Positions 11,198 to 24,284 are shown, counted from the stretch's first letter. The stretch is 64,000 bases of DNA from Oscheius onirici (GCA_932521025.1 OW051468.1:5828064-5892063); one strand, 5' to 3'. Program-made: numbers and translations. Notes: generated from the letters alone by a model not told the origin.

Positions 11198-12023
11198 GCC
11201 TGTCTGACCATAACTACGAGTTTGCTGCTGGTATTCAACCCACAACTTGCCAAAAGACCTCGGTCAAAAGAACAAATTCCTTGTCTATATAATATGTGTA
11301 TGTTTGTACTCTTCTTTCTCTACCTGTGCTTCCTATCCCGGTTAGATGCTTTTCTGGGTTTCTCTCTGTCCATACATATCCTGTCCCTCCAGCCGATTGC
11401 GTGTGCTTCTCTATCAATCTGTCAATTCCCCCCTGAGCATTCTAGTCGAAACTATTCTGGTCATTTCCTACTGGTACTCATAGATTTTCCTAGAGATTGT
11501 CCACTCTTTTTTCCCCTACTTTTAATCATGAGACACCAACACTTATACACGCAATGCTATATTCACTTCAAATTCTGTCCCGATCCATGAATATTTTGGT
11601 GGTTAGCAGATTCTTTTATATTTACACGACTCTGTTCTGAAGACAAAACGGTAAAAAAGATTTTATTGAGGCAGTGCACGTGATAGAGAGAGAGGACCTC
11701 GGCTACAAGCCGTTTCATAACCAGTATATACACATAAACTCAACGTATAGCCAATAAATTAGAGTAGAGAGATTTGCGACTATCTCGATCCTAAAAACTT
11801 CAACAGAATCTTTTGGAGCACCAGTGACAGGATTGGGACAGAGTGAGGTACTAGAGGAGCCGGTTGAACCGGTCAAGGATTGGGAAAATGAGATACGTCG
11901 GTGTGCCGAAAAGAGAAGAAAGAAAGACTAGTGCTGCACACACGGGGGAAGAGAAGGGTTGGATGTGCAGGACAACTCGCAGATATACCCGAAATTTGGT
12001 GTGAAACGATATACAAAAATCTT
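11198..12023. other. Overlapping 3' UTRs of LARP and POP-1
   Basis: These 826 bp separate two convergent stops. AATAAA at 11753-11758 suits LARP, while TTTATT around 11661 (AATAAA on the minus strand) suits POP-1. The two transcripts would therefore overlap tail to tail by up to about 100 nt. No coding exon was found. Confidence 0.6.
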
Positions 12024-15000
12024 CTAAAATGTTGGAGGCTCTGGTTTGACGGCTTCCTGTAGTGCTTGGTGCGTGAGGGTAGTATCCTCCTCATCCTGAT
12101 CGTCATCCATCTAAAACCCGCATTTTAAGGGTTAAGTTTATTATATTCACCTCAGCATCAAGATCAGTCTCGTCTGTATCAGAATCCTGATGAGATGAGC
12201 CAAGAGGCGAAGGGCCACCCATACTGCTGGAAGAGGCCATTGGAGATGGACCAGAGGAGCCGGAAGCAGATACTGGAACATCTTTACATGTTTGGAGGGC
12301 CAAACTAGAGAAACTCACTTCTATCCTGGAGATCCAAATTGGGCATTCCTTCGACACTCGTCGCCCATTCGCACTTCTTCTTCCTTTTACAGAACTTGCA
12401 CCAGAGATCTTGTCGTGTTGTTCCGAAGCGGGCACGACACTTCTTCGTCTCAGTAGTTTCTGAAGCTGAAACATTTTCTTCGAGGGTTAAAGTTTGTCTG
12501 TCGTTTCAGTTTTAGTTGCTCAATCCCCGCTTTACAACTACAGCTCATGTCAAAAGTTCGGAACGGTGGTTAGTTCCCCCCGTCTCAAGTGGGGTATACG
12601 GTGTCGCTTCTATTGTTCTTGTTTGCGCCTGATGAGGCTAAAGGCGCGGCTCAAGAGCGGCCGGTCGTGTCGGATACTGTGCTAACAAGCTGCGACAAGT
12701 GTTGTGATAACAATCCGCCATCATCTAACTACGGTAGTCAAACAGACTTCTCACTTTTTGTGTTGCAATAAAAAGAAACTACTAACCTTCGGTCCTATCC
12801 CGTCTCTTCTTCTTTTTCTTATGAATGGCATAATTTTCTCGAGCTGACCAATTCGGGAATCGAGTCTTGTGATCCTCTCTGTCCTTCTTGGCCATCTCAA
12901 AGTACTTTGCCTGCTCGTTCTTGTCCAACTCCTGCCACCGTCTGCCCAATTCCTTGTTCAGCTCGGCACTCTGCTTTTCCTTGAATCCGAGCTCGTTCAG
13001 AATTTTCGGTCTGTTCTCCTTCATGAACCACATGAACGCATTCAATGGCTTCTTAATATGATCCTCTTTCTTGATCTTCGGATTTCGCGTCCTGTTCAGA
13101 TGGTCCGGCATTCCGTTGGCCAATGAGGTGATACCTGAGCCGGAATACGGTAGTCTCATCTGATTGATCTGAAGCAGTCCTTTAAAGTATTCAACCTCCT
13201 GAACACACCTGTGAGAGTGGATTCATGTGTGACCTAAGAGGCACATTCTGTTCCATCTTGGCTGCCTGCATAGCGTTGTTAGCCATCATCTGATAGATGG
13301 GAGATCCTGGTCCGGTCATCAGAGCAGCATATGCCGGGCTGATTGTGAGTGGATTCGCGAAGGGATTCATCATCGGATAGGCCGGGGACACTGGCTGTCG
13401 CATCATGTTCTGCTGAAATTTCGCTCGTCCCACCACAATTACAGGCGCCGTCAGCTCGCTTGCCTAATTGAGGATGCAATTTGACAAAATAGCTCCGCTG
13501 CCGGGAGAGCGACACAAACAAAACTCTTTCATGTGTAATTAGGCCTAGGCGAGAGAAATGTCGTTAATCGTCGCCCCGGACCGGAAGAACCCACCAGACC
13601 CGCCTTTATGAATAGGTCTGTACCGTATCCCCCACAGAGTTAATAGCCCGAAAACAAGGGAGTGAGAGACTTACCATCATGAGGAACAAGTTGGCATTGT
13701 AGCCTGGACTCATGGGCATCTGCATGCCCATTGGAAAGCCGAATGAGGGTGATGGTAACGGTTTCGAGAAGGCTCCACCGGGTTTGAGACCTGAAAATGA
13801 TTCCTTTTAGGACACTTGTTCGAAGTATCGCTATCTGTCCCCCACACTCTCGGCGGCACTCTTCACATTCTCTACAAGCTCTCAAACAAGCGACTGTCCA
13901 AAAAGGAATAACCTGCTCTCCTTGAGAACAATCCTTGATTTTTCAGCTTTGAGATGCTTTGTACAATTTTAGGTCTGATGAAAGCGACTACCAGTATAGT
14001 CTGAACTACGTGGTCTGGATCGTGTCCCATTTAGCTATACCCAAATCTTGGTCGCAATTAACATTTGACAACTTTTTTGAAAGTTTGAACACTTTTCAAA
14101 AATGAGTTTACTATAAATTTTGTGAGTGCATGAAATAGCGAATATCCCTATCAGTTGTTCTCTCTAGGTGTTGTAAGACGAGAGGTAGACGAGCCAACAG
14201 TTCCAGACTTTACTTCCAGATACAACTAACATACAATGGTCACAAAGAAAGTTTGTAGAAAAGGGATTAGTTGTGGCGCGTCTTGACATGAAATCTATCC
14301 ATAACACTAGGCTGCCATTTTCGCGCTCTCCTCCCTTTTTTGTGGGGCAAAGAGGCACACAGCTACGCAAACAGTACCCGACCACGCTAAGGTAAATGAG
14401 AGGCTCCGGGGTGCCATAAACGACCACCGCATTTGAATGCGTAACACCTGGCCACGGCAGACCAACACAGAGACAGAGTTATCAGGTTCTCTCATCTACC
14501 GTGGCAGGCTAGAACAATATGTCGACTCGATGACACTGGTTTCGACACTTGGGGCAGAGGCCAAACCAAACCAAAGATCTTATCGCTTACTGTTTAAATT
14601 TTGTGGCTGGGCAGTTAATTGGATACGGTATATCTTGGCTATCGTAGTCCACAGTTTTTAGAGGACTGAGCAGAATTCAACAAAGCTGTAGCTTTTATTC
14701 CGATCTGCGTTTTCAAACATTTTCAAACAGTCTCTACTACATTCAGTAGTGTTTTCTCTTCAAAACAGTCCCCAAAATGGAGTGTTATGACCAATCAGGG
14801 AAACGAGATCAATAACGCTGATAAGCACACGGTTCGTCTTTCATCACGCCGCTTGGAACCTGGATCCTGACGGCTGGCACGCGTTTACAATCTGACCACC
14901 CTTTTGAAAAGGTTGATTACCCTGGGAGACGGGCCGTTTTCAATTGAAAAAACTCACCAATGTCTTCAGGTCTAGCCGTGACTTCCATCTCAGCCTCTAG

Positions 15001-15102
15001 AACGACATCTTTCTTGTCTTCTGTCAACTGATCCTGTGCATCTTGTTCTTCTGTATCCTGACTCGTAAACACTTTCACCTCGACCTCATCGTCGTCCGCC
15101 AT
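12024..15102 (-). CDS. pop-1: TCF/LEF transcription factor, POP-1 type
   Basis: This is the nuclear effector of Wnt/beta-catenin asymmetry signalling; it binds CTTTG[A/T][A/T] DNA. Exons in coding order are 15102-14958, 13790-13675, 13412-13209, 13168-12787, 12465-12319, 12281-12151 and 12110-12024. They sum to 1212 nt (403 residues) in phase; C. elegans POP-1 is about 438. The N-terminus MADDDEVEVKVFTSQD resembles the TCF beta-catenin-binding domain. The HMG box runs from DHIKKPLNAFMWFMKENRP to FPNWSARENYAIHKKKKKRR. A C-clamp follows (KKCRARFGTTRQDLWCKFC, then KRKKKCEWA) with its four cysteines intact, so this TCF should read a helper site. The tail is Ser/Pro-rich then acidic. A CATTTAG acceptor ends close upstream of the start codon. 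Confidence 0.95.
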
Positions 15103-16338
15103 CTTGACATCCACAACGTCTCTAAATGAAAAATAAGTCTCATTTGGGTGTCAAGCCTGCGTCCCTGCCGCTGCCACGCGCTTCTCTGTTCGAATGACTC
15201 GCTCTACCTCAAAAGACACCTGTCCCTTTTAGGGTACGTATGTAAATATGGGATTTGGGAAGAACAGAGAAGCGAGAGGGGGAAGAGGTAAGAGAAAAAG
15301 AGTACAAGGAGTGGAGTAGGAGAGGAGAGGTGTGAATCAGATAAGGAGCGGAAGACACCGGGGAACACATTAGGAGAGAGGGGGAGACCGTGGCAAAAAA
15401 CGGTAATTGGAAGGTCAGACCGAGACGTATTGTTTGTGGCTATGAGGAACTGTGCCATTTTGATCTTCTAAAACCTTTTGAAAAAGCGAATATCTCCGAA
15501 GGAGAAGAGAGTCTTCCGGAAGTTTTTATCGATAGGGACGAAGCGTCTGCTCCAGGTCATGCTTTCTACTTAATCACATCTCGAAATTAACATAAGACGC
15601 TACATTGGAAAGCAGGTGAGGAGGAAAAGTGACTGCCACGCCTCTCTTTCCGAACACTCGACGCCCTTGAAAAAAGCTGGTAAGTTGCGGCGAGAGAGAC
15701 ATTTTTTCCGCTGCCTGTAGCCATATCTTCTGATGAGATCTGTTGATCCATTCAAATGTCTACGGGCAGGTTGGTTTTATCACGGAGCAATCAAGGCCAC
15801 CGAAAACGTCTTTTTCGCACTTGATTTAGTGTCATCGCGGCTTCGAGACGAGAAACACCGAAACGGTCTTCGGATTCTCTCAACATAAAATATAGAGGTG
15901 AAGGAAGAGAAGAGCTTGCGGGGGTTACCCTACGCGGCAATTCGTCAAGCGCCGTCCAGGGGATGCTGCCATGTGAGATGCTCCCATACGGGCAGAGAGA
16001 AAATGAGGAGGAGAAGAAGACAATGAGAAATGTGCCAAAATGACTGACTACCCGCGGTGATTTTGGCAATCTGCCCTCCACCTATAGCTAAGGTTAGAGG
16101 AGGGACCTGTTCTTGGCAGATGTTTTCCCTGGATCGTCTTGGACGAGTAACAACCGTTGTGTTGGCCGTGTTCCGAATTGGGCCATAACCTGAGATGGCA
16201 TGACGCGTCCTTTTGTGTGAAAGGGGCTCTCCAGAAACGGGCGGGAAGGCAGTCTGGACCGAGTTTGAATCAAGAGAAGGGATCAGCCAGTCAGTCTACC
16301 CAGTAGCCTTGTATTGTGAGGGCCACGCGCGGCGGCTC

Positions 16339-16361
16339 CTTTGATCGCTCGCCATGCAAAT
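16339..16361 (+). promoter_or_regulatory. Candidate TCF site followed by POU octamer
   Basis: CTTTGATC at 16339-16346 matches the TCF/LEF consensus exactly, and ATGCAAAT at 16354-16361 matches the POU octamer. They lie 1.2 kb upstream of the POP-1 start. Short motifs occur by chance, so function is inferred only. Confidence 0.3.
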
Positions 16362-16779
16362 TTTCGAATGAGTAATAAAAACTGTCTCGGTCACACGCAA
16401 TACGGGAGAGCGTGCAGGACGGAAATAAACAAGACTGTCCAAAGCGAATGAGTCTCAATCGACATCACTCGTTCTAAGAAATGTTCCCATGCCGGCAGAA
16501 AGCCGTAAAAGCGTAAAAAAGAGGAGGACGGTTATGTGTTGTCGGCTCAGCAAAGGTAAGCGACCTGTGCGTCGCGCAGGGGGCGGAGTCTTTTCTCTGC
16601 GACGAGCGAGCGAACGAGAGGAACAGCTGGGCGGGGTCAGTGAGGGCTCCTGTACCATTCAGACAGGTCGTACCAATGGCAAAGACTACAATTAGAGGAC
16701 ATTGATTGAGTCTCTAATTGAGGCGAAAGGGGTATCCAAAAAGGAATGTGGTCAAAGTGGAAAGGCCATTAGAGGAGTC

Positions 16780-17060
16780 GTGGTAGTCAAGAGACAACGC
16801 GACTTGTGGAGAGGACTGTTAGTCGAGAGAGATACTATCCATTTCTGAGACAACCTAAAAGTGAAGAACAATTGAGTAAGAGTATGGTAGTCAAGTGAAA
16901 ATGAAATTTACGCTAGTCAAAGACTTCAGAGAGTGCAACTATACTGAAAAGAAGGGAGCCAGGAGTCACGATGGTCAAGAGACAAATAGTCTAGAAAGGA
17001 TAGTTGTCAAGGAACATAAAGTTCATTGCAAGAGTCATGATAGTCGGGAGACAAAGGCAA
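16780..17060. repeat. Degenerate repeat of TAGTCAAGAGACAA units
   Basis: Related words recur with irregular spacing: GGTAGTCAAGAGACAA (16782), GGTAGTCAAGTGAAAA (16886), ATGGTCAAGAGACAA (16971), ATAGTTGTCAAGGAACA (17000) and ATAGTCGGGAGACAA (17039). Period and function are unclear. Confidence 0.45.
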
Positions 17061-20000
17061 TTTCTATAGTATAGTTTGCTCAGAAAAGAGAGCTCGACTG
17101 TAACCCATTTGTTTCCGCGCGAAACCCTTAGAACATGGAAACGTAGGATACTCAGCCAAGTTTTCTGGTGTTATTCCGGTCTCGCGGCGAACTAAATGGG
17201 CTATGGTAAAGCTCTCTTTTTTTGAACAAACCATAACATTCCCTAAAAACTTCGGTATTAGTAGTCGATAGTCAAGAGTGGCTCTATTGAGTACCATACC
17301 GGTCAATGGACGGAGTGGCCATCCTCTCAGGGAAAATGACCCATAGCCCTTGACACTTTTGCCAATCGGTGCCAGATAAAAGTAATTAGACTGGGAACAG
17401 TGCGGTAGGTCCTACCAAATTCAAAAAAAGGAAGCAGTAGCCATCTATCGATCATCTATCTCGTCTGGGGTATCGATTTCGAGGCGGATCGAATTGCCCT
17501 TTTATCGAAGACCATTACCGAGTTCAAATAAACACATGGACAGTTGGCACTCCCTTAGCTTACATTAGGCCGATGGATGGTAATCTGAGCCGATAAACTT
17601 TTGTCGCGGTTCACTGTGCGCAGAAGAGAATTTGAACCAGAGTCCTCACGTTTTTGTCGGGACCTGACTCATTCCCGGCCGTGGGAGACTAACTGTTGTA
17701 CCTTTGAGGGCGGCCGACGAAGAAGAATTCAAAAAGTGAACTGGTATACGGAAAAAGAGGGCTCTGGTGACTAAGAAGCCATGTACAAAAATTGTTAATA
17801 TATCAGAGGCTGTTTGGCTTGTAACGCTCGGTCATTTTATCAGTTAGCCGAAACAATCATTGCGCGTCCTTTTCCAAAACATTTCATTCCGGGATCATTG
17901 CATCGTTTCTGTGAGTTTCAATCAACCTTGTCTACAGCTTATCGGACTTGAGTTTGCCCAAACGGGGCCAGAAAAAGTATTGGCGCTTTTCCAAATAAGT
18001 AGTACTGACCAACTTCTAATCTTCCTTAAAATAATCCGTAATCTTATAAAATACTAAAGAACATTCAGTTTGCAACACGGCAGCTCAAGGCCGGGACTTG
18101 ATACAGAAGCTGCAACCTATCAAGGTTGAACAGACATTTGAAAAAGCTGATCGTAAGCGATCGATCATCCGAGAACCATCGGGCCGATTAACGTCCGTTC
18201 GAGAGAGCTAAGTCCGTTGCGCAATGGCAGCCAAACAAGGCTGAGCTGCTACCGACAGTCCTTGCGCAACAATATCCGGCATTCACTTTTTGACACGCGA
18301 TGCTGCGTGTCCAAAAGCCGAGTACAAAAAGGATGCGTGTAAGCGAGAATACTGTAAGCCCTCAAAAATATTCAAAAAGACTCGTCGATTAGGAAGAAAT
18401 GTCAATTGCGTATTGGTCTGGATGACAGATAGAGGAGACAAAACATCGGCCAGCAAGCAAGAGGGCCCCCGACGAATGAATGGTTTCTTTTCAACATGTC
18501 TTTTTTATATGAAATAGAAAGAAAAGAGCCAGCTGATTGGCTTTTTATGGGTCCAGATTTCCCAGATATTAACACGGCGAAAAGGAAAAGAAAAGGAGAG
18601 ACGACAGACAGGCTAGAGGAGGAATGAACTAATTGGCTCTGACCTTATGGGATAGGGGAACAAAGGAGCCGACGAGGAAATATGGTCAATTGGGGTCTGG
18701 AAGAGAGCTATTATGACAGCTGTAGCACTGCCAGGTAAATGGCCCGAAGATCTAGTTTCTTTATGGTCCGCGGCTTGCCCAGAAATGTTTCAAAAGATGT
18801 AGTGTTTGAACTGTTCTACAGCTTTGCAAAAATACCGCAAAATTAAAATATCTGTGCTCCTCACGCTTTAGGTCAAACTCTATTTTGTCAAGTTTTGTTT
18901 CGAAAAAATCTGCTTCAGTATGTTGCCAATCAAACTGGAAAACAATCAAAGAATATATGGAAAGTTAGAACATAAAAGTTACCAAAAGACTCTAAAGAAA
19001 AATGGCTCGAAAGATAATAGGTAGAACCGGAAGGTTTGGAGAAGAGAACGCCTTCTCGTGGGAGTGTGATAAGAGAGCGGCAGAGGGCCACGACACAGCA
19101 TGGCAAAAAGACCCACCACCCGCATTGATGGATGGATATCGAACAATCCGAGTGGATTCATCATTGTGACCGCATAGTAAACAGGGATCAGACTCTTCTT
19201 GACCGTAAACAACATATGAGATGGAATGGTGGAGAGACCTCATTGGACATTCAGATGGGCTCAAGGAGATAATAGAGGCGACGAGAGTAGGCCATTTGCC
19301 AGCTGACAAATTTCAGAGGACCCTTTCAGACAAATTGTCTCCAAACAGGCTTCTCAAAAATGAGAGGGCTGTTTGTGAAAGGCGGCGCTAATCCGGTAAT
19401 CCCATAGATCGGCCGAATTGGCGCCAAGTTGGAGCATTCAAAATGTGAATAAACTAGGTCATGAGAGAGAAGAGGTTTTTGAAAAAGGAACGGTTTTGAA
19501 AAGATAGAAAAAGCCAAGCTGGCCCTTGGAGCGGGAACAGTCCAGCCCCGTTTTACACCGGAGCGTCCTCTCTCTCCCTTGCACGTGTCTGTGTAATCGA
19601 CAGCTCGCCAAGTCCCAAAAAATGTTTTTTATTACTTGTCCTCAAATTTCAAAAAAGAAAATACTTGAAAAACAAGCGATAAATTCAAATGAGAGGGTTG
19701 ACCGGAGAGACCGGAGAGGTGGCTTTGAGAGGGCGGGTGGCTAATTGCGATTCAAACGGCGCGCCATCTGCGCCACTCGACACGACTGGCAGCCATTGTC
19801 ACAGCTGCGGCGCGTTTGAAATTTGAATACCCGGGGAGAACCTCCTTTGGACGACACATATACCTTGTGCCCCAAAGAGAACTTCTGTAGGAGTGACCAG
19901 CCGAATATATCGAATCTAAAAGAAAGGTCTTTTGAAAATCATCCAGTGCTAAAAAATACTGCAAAAGATAAACCAAGAGAACCGAAAAAAAGAGAGTAGC

Positions 20001-20610
20001 TGAACCCCTTACATGACCGAACCAATGAGTGAAGCGTTTGCGGTCGGCAGTAAAAAAACTCATAATACAATAGGGGTGAGAAAATATGTTCCCAAAGTCC
20101 AACTAGAAGAAACTGGGATAAAAGAGCATGGAGGGTGCAGCTTTCAGCTGTTCCAGTTCTTCCAATTTCGACAGTTTTCACTTCCTTGAGATTAGAGGTA
20201 ATGCAGATTCGATTAAGCCTTTTCTACCTAATCCCCGCTGTGCTGAATACAAAAATGAGAGCCGGATGGTTCGCTCGACAGATGTCCAAAAGAGGTCATT
20301 CAAATTTTACGGAACCCTTTTTGCTTCCATCTTTACAGCCTTCCAAAGCTTATTACCCTTCCAGAAAGGAAAGGAGCTGATTGGTAATGTAATAGAAAAG
20401 GAGAAAGATAGAGTCAGTCGGCCTAGTCAGTATCCAAACAGGTGAGTCTCTCTTTTTAAAATCAATAGATGGCGTCTCTTTTGGAGATTCCCTCGAGATC
20501 CTGGGAGACAAACTGCTCCCTCAGGTCTGGAGAGTGCGAACACTAGTCACCGAAATATTGGGCTTTAATGAGACTCGCGAGAGTCAATACTTACTTCTAA
20601 ACTGAAAGTT

Positions 20611-22457
20611 ATGGAAAACTCTACAAGACTTCCAGAGATGCACAGTATAGCCCGTGAGCATCTGCAGACGTATCTCTACTCGTACAAGGACGGAAAAGAG
20701 CAAGGAATCAGTCTTCTGAGCGATGGACGAGCCAGATACACGCGACGTGTTCGAGACGAAGAGAGACAGGCAGTTGAGGCTCTAAGAAATGTCATAGTGA
20801 GTTCCAATACACACTCGGGATTATGCCACCACCGGCTGTCCTCCCGCGTCGTCAACACATCTGGCGCACAGCCAATAGTTATTGTTTAAAGCGATTTGCT
20901 GATCGTTATCGGCCGTTTATGCCAGTCAATCGGCACCATGAGGTCGCCTCCGGAAACTCTTTAGAATGAGAGGGAGAGTTGAGAAGACAGTCACAGAACA
21001 GCTGGTCGATCGGAAACGCTCTGAGAGAAAGGGTTTGAAAGGACAAAAGATTCCATGTTTGTGGGTCGATCAAATAGCGGATGACTTGCTCACGCAATGG
21101 TCTCAATGCCTCTCTCCGACCTCCATTAGCCCACACTTTGTTTACCGCCATACCGTAACACTTTGGCTCTTTTCAGAAGTGCACTGTCGCCTTCGCCGTC
21201 CAGACACATCTTCCCTACGACGGATCGCTAGAAGATGAGAGTCCCTTCTATCCGAAGACGGTCTCTTTCAAGAAGGACGACTTTATTCATATCTACCAGG
21301 TGCATTACAGTAATCTTTCTTGCAAACAGACTAATCCCCTTTTGGTGGCATCATACCCTAATTACTTGGTAGAACGAGGGTGATGATCCAACAACTATGA
21401 TACGCAAAGGGGGTGGTATCAGTTGGAAGACGTGCAAGTGCCTTAACCAGAGCATAACTTATTCTTTTGAAATGTATTCTAACTTAAAAATATCGGATAC
21501 GATTTTTCTATGTATTGTTACAGTATCATGTTTCCAAACTTAAAAAAACCCGGAAACTTTTCTCTGCTCAGAAGCGCCTCTTCTTTCAGAGATACAACAA
21601 GGACTGGTGGCTAGGGAGAGTTGTCAGTCATCACACAACGATAGGCTTCGTGCCAACCGCTAGAAGAATCATTCGACTACTTTCCTACGAAAGAGATCCT
21701 ACTGGAGGAGTCTGGGAGCTGCCCAGACCATATACCGTAGTCCCGAGCACTCGACCCATTGTTCTCATTGGTCCTTCGAGACAGAATTGTCGACTCACTC
21801 AGCTTATGCACGCTGCCGTCAGGTATCTCTACTATTTTTCCTTTCCAAAGCCTGTTCAGGTATGCTCTTGTAGAGCATTTCGGCCCAAGGATGAGAAGTT
21901 TGTCAACGCATATCGGCGACAAATCTGATCCAGGTTAGAGAACAAAAAAGGTTCTCCAGATTTTAAACGTAGAAGGCAGTGAGAGGGAACAATGGGTCAT
22001 CACATCCCTAGCACAACAACTACATCTAGTTCTTCTGGACGCTCCGAATGTGGATTCTCCAGCTGACTTGCAGAAAATGTCTTTGGCTCCTATTTTCATT
22101 CAATTTCGCATCATACACAGAAAGGCAAGTCTAAACCGCTATTGACAGGCATCCAATGGCTTTTTCTTACCCAAGAGATCAAACACAAGGTACTGTAACA
22201 GATTTTGCTCAAACTACTGAAGAAGAGTGGCTCCGTGGGCCCTGATCTACAAGCGGCAGATTTGCTCTCAGTTCTGTCCAGCGGACAGGTAAGCGGAAAA
22301 CTATGTTCTGAAAAAGGTTTAGGTTGACCTAGTAATCGATGAGAACGACCTTTCTGCGGCTACGCGAAAGATTCAAAATTTTCTGGAAGATTACTGGAGT
22401 GCCCTTCACCCCTCGTGCCCGATAATGGAAGCAGCTTACTTGACCAGATACTTTTGA
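20611..22457 (+). CDS. ccb-2: Voltage-gated calcium channel beta subunit (SH3-GK), divergent short form
   Basis: CaV-beta subunits bind the alpha-1 interaction domain, aid surface trafficking and tune gating. Exons are 20611-20796, 21177-21299, 21590-21822, 21860-21933, 21973-22124, 22202-22288 and 22323-22457. They give 329 residues in perfect phase, shorter than vertebrate betas (about 480). The SH3 part shows VAFAVQTHLPYDG, KKDDFIHIYQ and YNKDWWLGRVV ... GFVPT, where family members have VAFAVRTNVxYxP ... DFLHIxxKYNNDWWIGR. The guanylate-kinase-like part shows STRPIVLIGPS, then LHLVLLDAPNVDSPADL, LAPIFIQFRI and VDLVIDENDL. The HOOK linker and N-terminus are very short. Intron 22125-22201 is GC-AG (AAG|GCAAGT). 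The symbol rests on adjacency to POP-1, as I recall for C. elegans, and on divergence. Confidence 0.85.
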
Positions 22458-22731
22458 AGAGACGAGACGGTAATGAAAACTGAAATGAGGGCGGATACTT
22501 TTTGACAGGAGTCCAAGTGTTTTGGGAGCGGACACTTCATTAATAACCCCTGTGTCGGCACTTTTTTCCTGGTCAGAGTTGCGAAGGACGGACGGGGGTC
22601 CATGTCGCGAAGACGCCGGCTTTTGGAAAAAGTCCAACTGACAAATGAGCTAGTTTGGGGTGAGGGTAATACGATAACAAAAATTCCGGAACAAGTTCAT
22701 ATATTTCGACGATTAGTTATTCTGTGCATCT

Positions 22732-23980
22732 CTAGCTGCTGAGGTCTTCTTCCGAACTCCTGGGAGTGACAGCCGTCTTGGTAGAATTGCTCCTAGATGT
22801 GTTGCTCTTCTTCGTCAGAAGTTGTTCTCCATCCAGTACCGTGTAACTTAGATCCGGTCGAAGGACGAGTCTCACACGCGATTCATTCTCTGCTCTTCCG
22901 CTGAAATATCAGGTTAGATTGAGGAGAGACAACATTCCAACCGTTTAGTAAGGAGCGAGGCGGTCAACGACAAGGTATTCTGAACCACTTGCCAAATTTT
23001 TGAATGTTTTCTCTCTGCCGTAGTCCTAAGCGGTTGGAATTGTTTCTCTATCCAAAAAAAAGAAATTAACAAACCTGGAAATGGTGGCTGTTTTGAAGAG
23101 ATCCCAGCGCGGATTAGATCGGTCGAGGACGGCGATGAGCAGACGGTAGATGGCCTGTAGATCGTAGGAATGTCTGACCGGATTATCGCCCATAGCCAGA
23201 GTCGTGCAGCAGGCAACCGCTCGGTATCCACAGGACCAAGCATCCTCCTGTCGCTCGTAGTTGAGCTCGATTTCGATGATCACCTCGCCTCCCTGGTACA
23301 GATGTCCGAACATGGTCAGAATCTGCTGCTTCACGGTCTCTGTCAGCATGTCGTCCAGATCATGCGAATGGAGCGAATCGTAGAGGACAACATTCCGACG
23401 CGGATTCTTCGACAGAACCACGTAGTGCACTCGCTCGCTGTCGAAGATGACCTGCATCGCTGGATTGCGTCCTGTGATCATCCGACGCACGCTGTCCACG
23501 TCCAACTGAAAACGGTTGGATGTGTTAATGGAGACAAGTGGGAATCAAGTGAGAATAGAGCCTGAATTGTCGCTACGAGATCCAGTTCTTATTTACGCAA
23601 AATGTTACTGTCTTCACTTGACTGGAGAAGTAATACTGCGAAACAAGAATATTTTCCAAATCTGGGTCTCATCACGACATTTCAAGTTCATTACTCTCAC
23701 CCGAAGAAAGAAGGACTTTACCCTGTTGCAGCAGAACCACTCCCAGAACGAGGGTTGCCTCACTTTCTGCAGTTTCGTTATTACTCATAGGCCAAAAAGG
23801 ATAACTAACCGTAATGTACTGAATGGCTAGGAGTCCATCGAAGGTTCGCTGCTTCTCCAGAGCAGACTTTTGGAGCTTGTCGCAGTATACGTTAATTAAA
23901 TCGTCCAGCAGTCGATCTCCGTAGGCCTGCTCTTCCTCTCGGGCCGTAGACAGCGAGTCGTCCGATTCGGCGGTGGACAT
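22732..23980 (-). CDS. Ulp1-like papain-fold cysteine protease (C48/adenain type)
   Basis: Exons in coding order are 23980-23810, 23505-23075 and 22900-22732, giving 256 residues in phase. The domain shows the ordered catalytic set of the Ulp1/SENP fold: His in ERVHYVVLS, Asp in VVLYDSLH, and Gln/Cys in RQEDAWSCGYRAVACC. The likely substrate is SUMO or another ubiquitin-like protein, but the sequence is divergent and lacks the Trp after His (HW) of typical SENPs. The first 57 residues are acidic and helical, and the C-terminal 56 are Ser/Thr-rich. Ulp1-like proteases also occur in mobile elements, but here the gene is intron-bearing, in host-like base composition and convergent with the CaV-beta gene. 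A cellular gene is therefore more likely. Confidence 0.75.
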
Positions 23981-24284
23981 TCTCAAAGGTCGACGAGACG
24001 TCCAGACGATTCCTGCTAGGAGTTTCTTGCTTCCCGATGTTTTTTCCCTTTTAAGTTAAACAATTTGTTTATTTATGTCTTTTGAAAATTGCTTTAGTTT
24101 TTGTACATATATTTTAAAGATTTTAACAAGTTCTTACAAAATCAGACGATCGCTTCTTGCCATTCAAGCACGTAGCACGTAGGACAGTCTTTGCTTCTCT
24201 CCAGGTTATGTAGTTTTTCTGTTTTGATATCAGGCAGAATTCCACGACATTCGCTTAAACTTTTTCCATGCGAACTTTTGAAAA

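Larger units (their letters stand above)
15103..20610. promoter_or_regulatory. 5.5-kb intergenic region between divergent POP-1 and calcium-channel beta genes
   Basis: No exon with coding character and matching splice phases was found on either strand. Visible items are a perfect TCF-type site CTTTGATC at 16339-16346 with an octamer ATGCAAAT 8 nt later (16354-16361), and an imperfect repeat of TAGTCAAGAGACAA-like units at 16780-17060. Several purine-rich stretches also occur. It is one of the largest gene-free gaps in the window and separates two head-to-head genes, so enhancers for either are plausible. Confidence 0.55.

Noticed and set aside
15390-15590. 66-codon ORF in the POP-1 upstream gap
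   Set aside because: No homology, no splice partner and no initiation context. It is within chance expectation for 5.5 kb.
22732-23980. Polinton/Maverick remnant because of the Ulp1-like protease
   Set aside because: No integrase, DNA polymerase B, packaging ATPase or capsid genes are nearby, and the gene has ordinary host introns.
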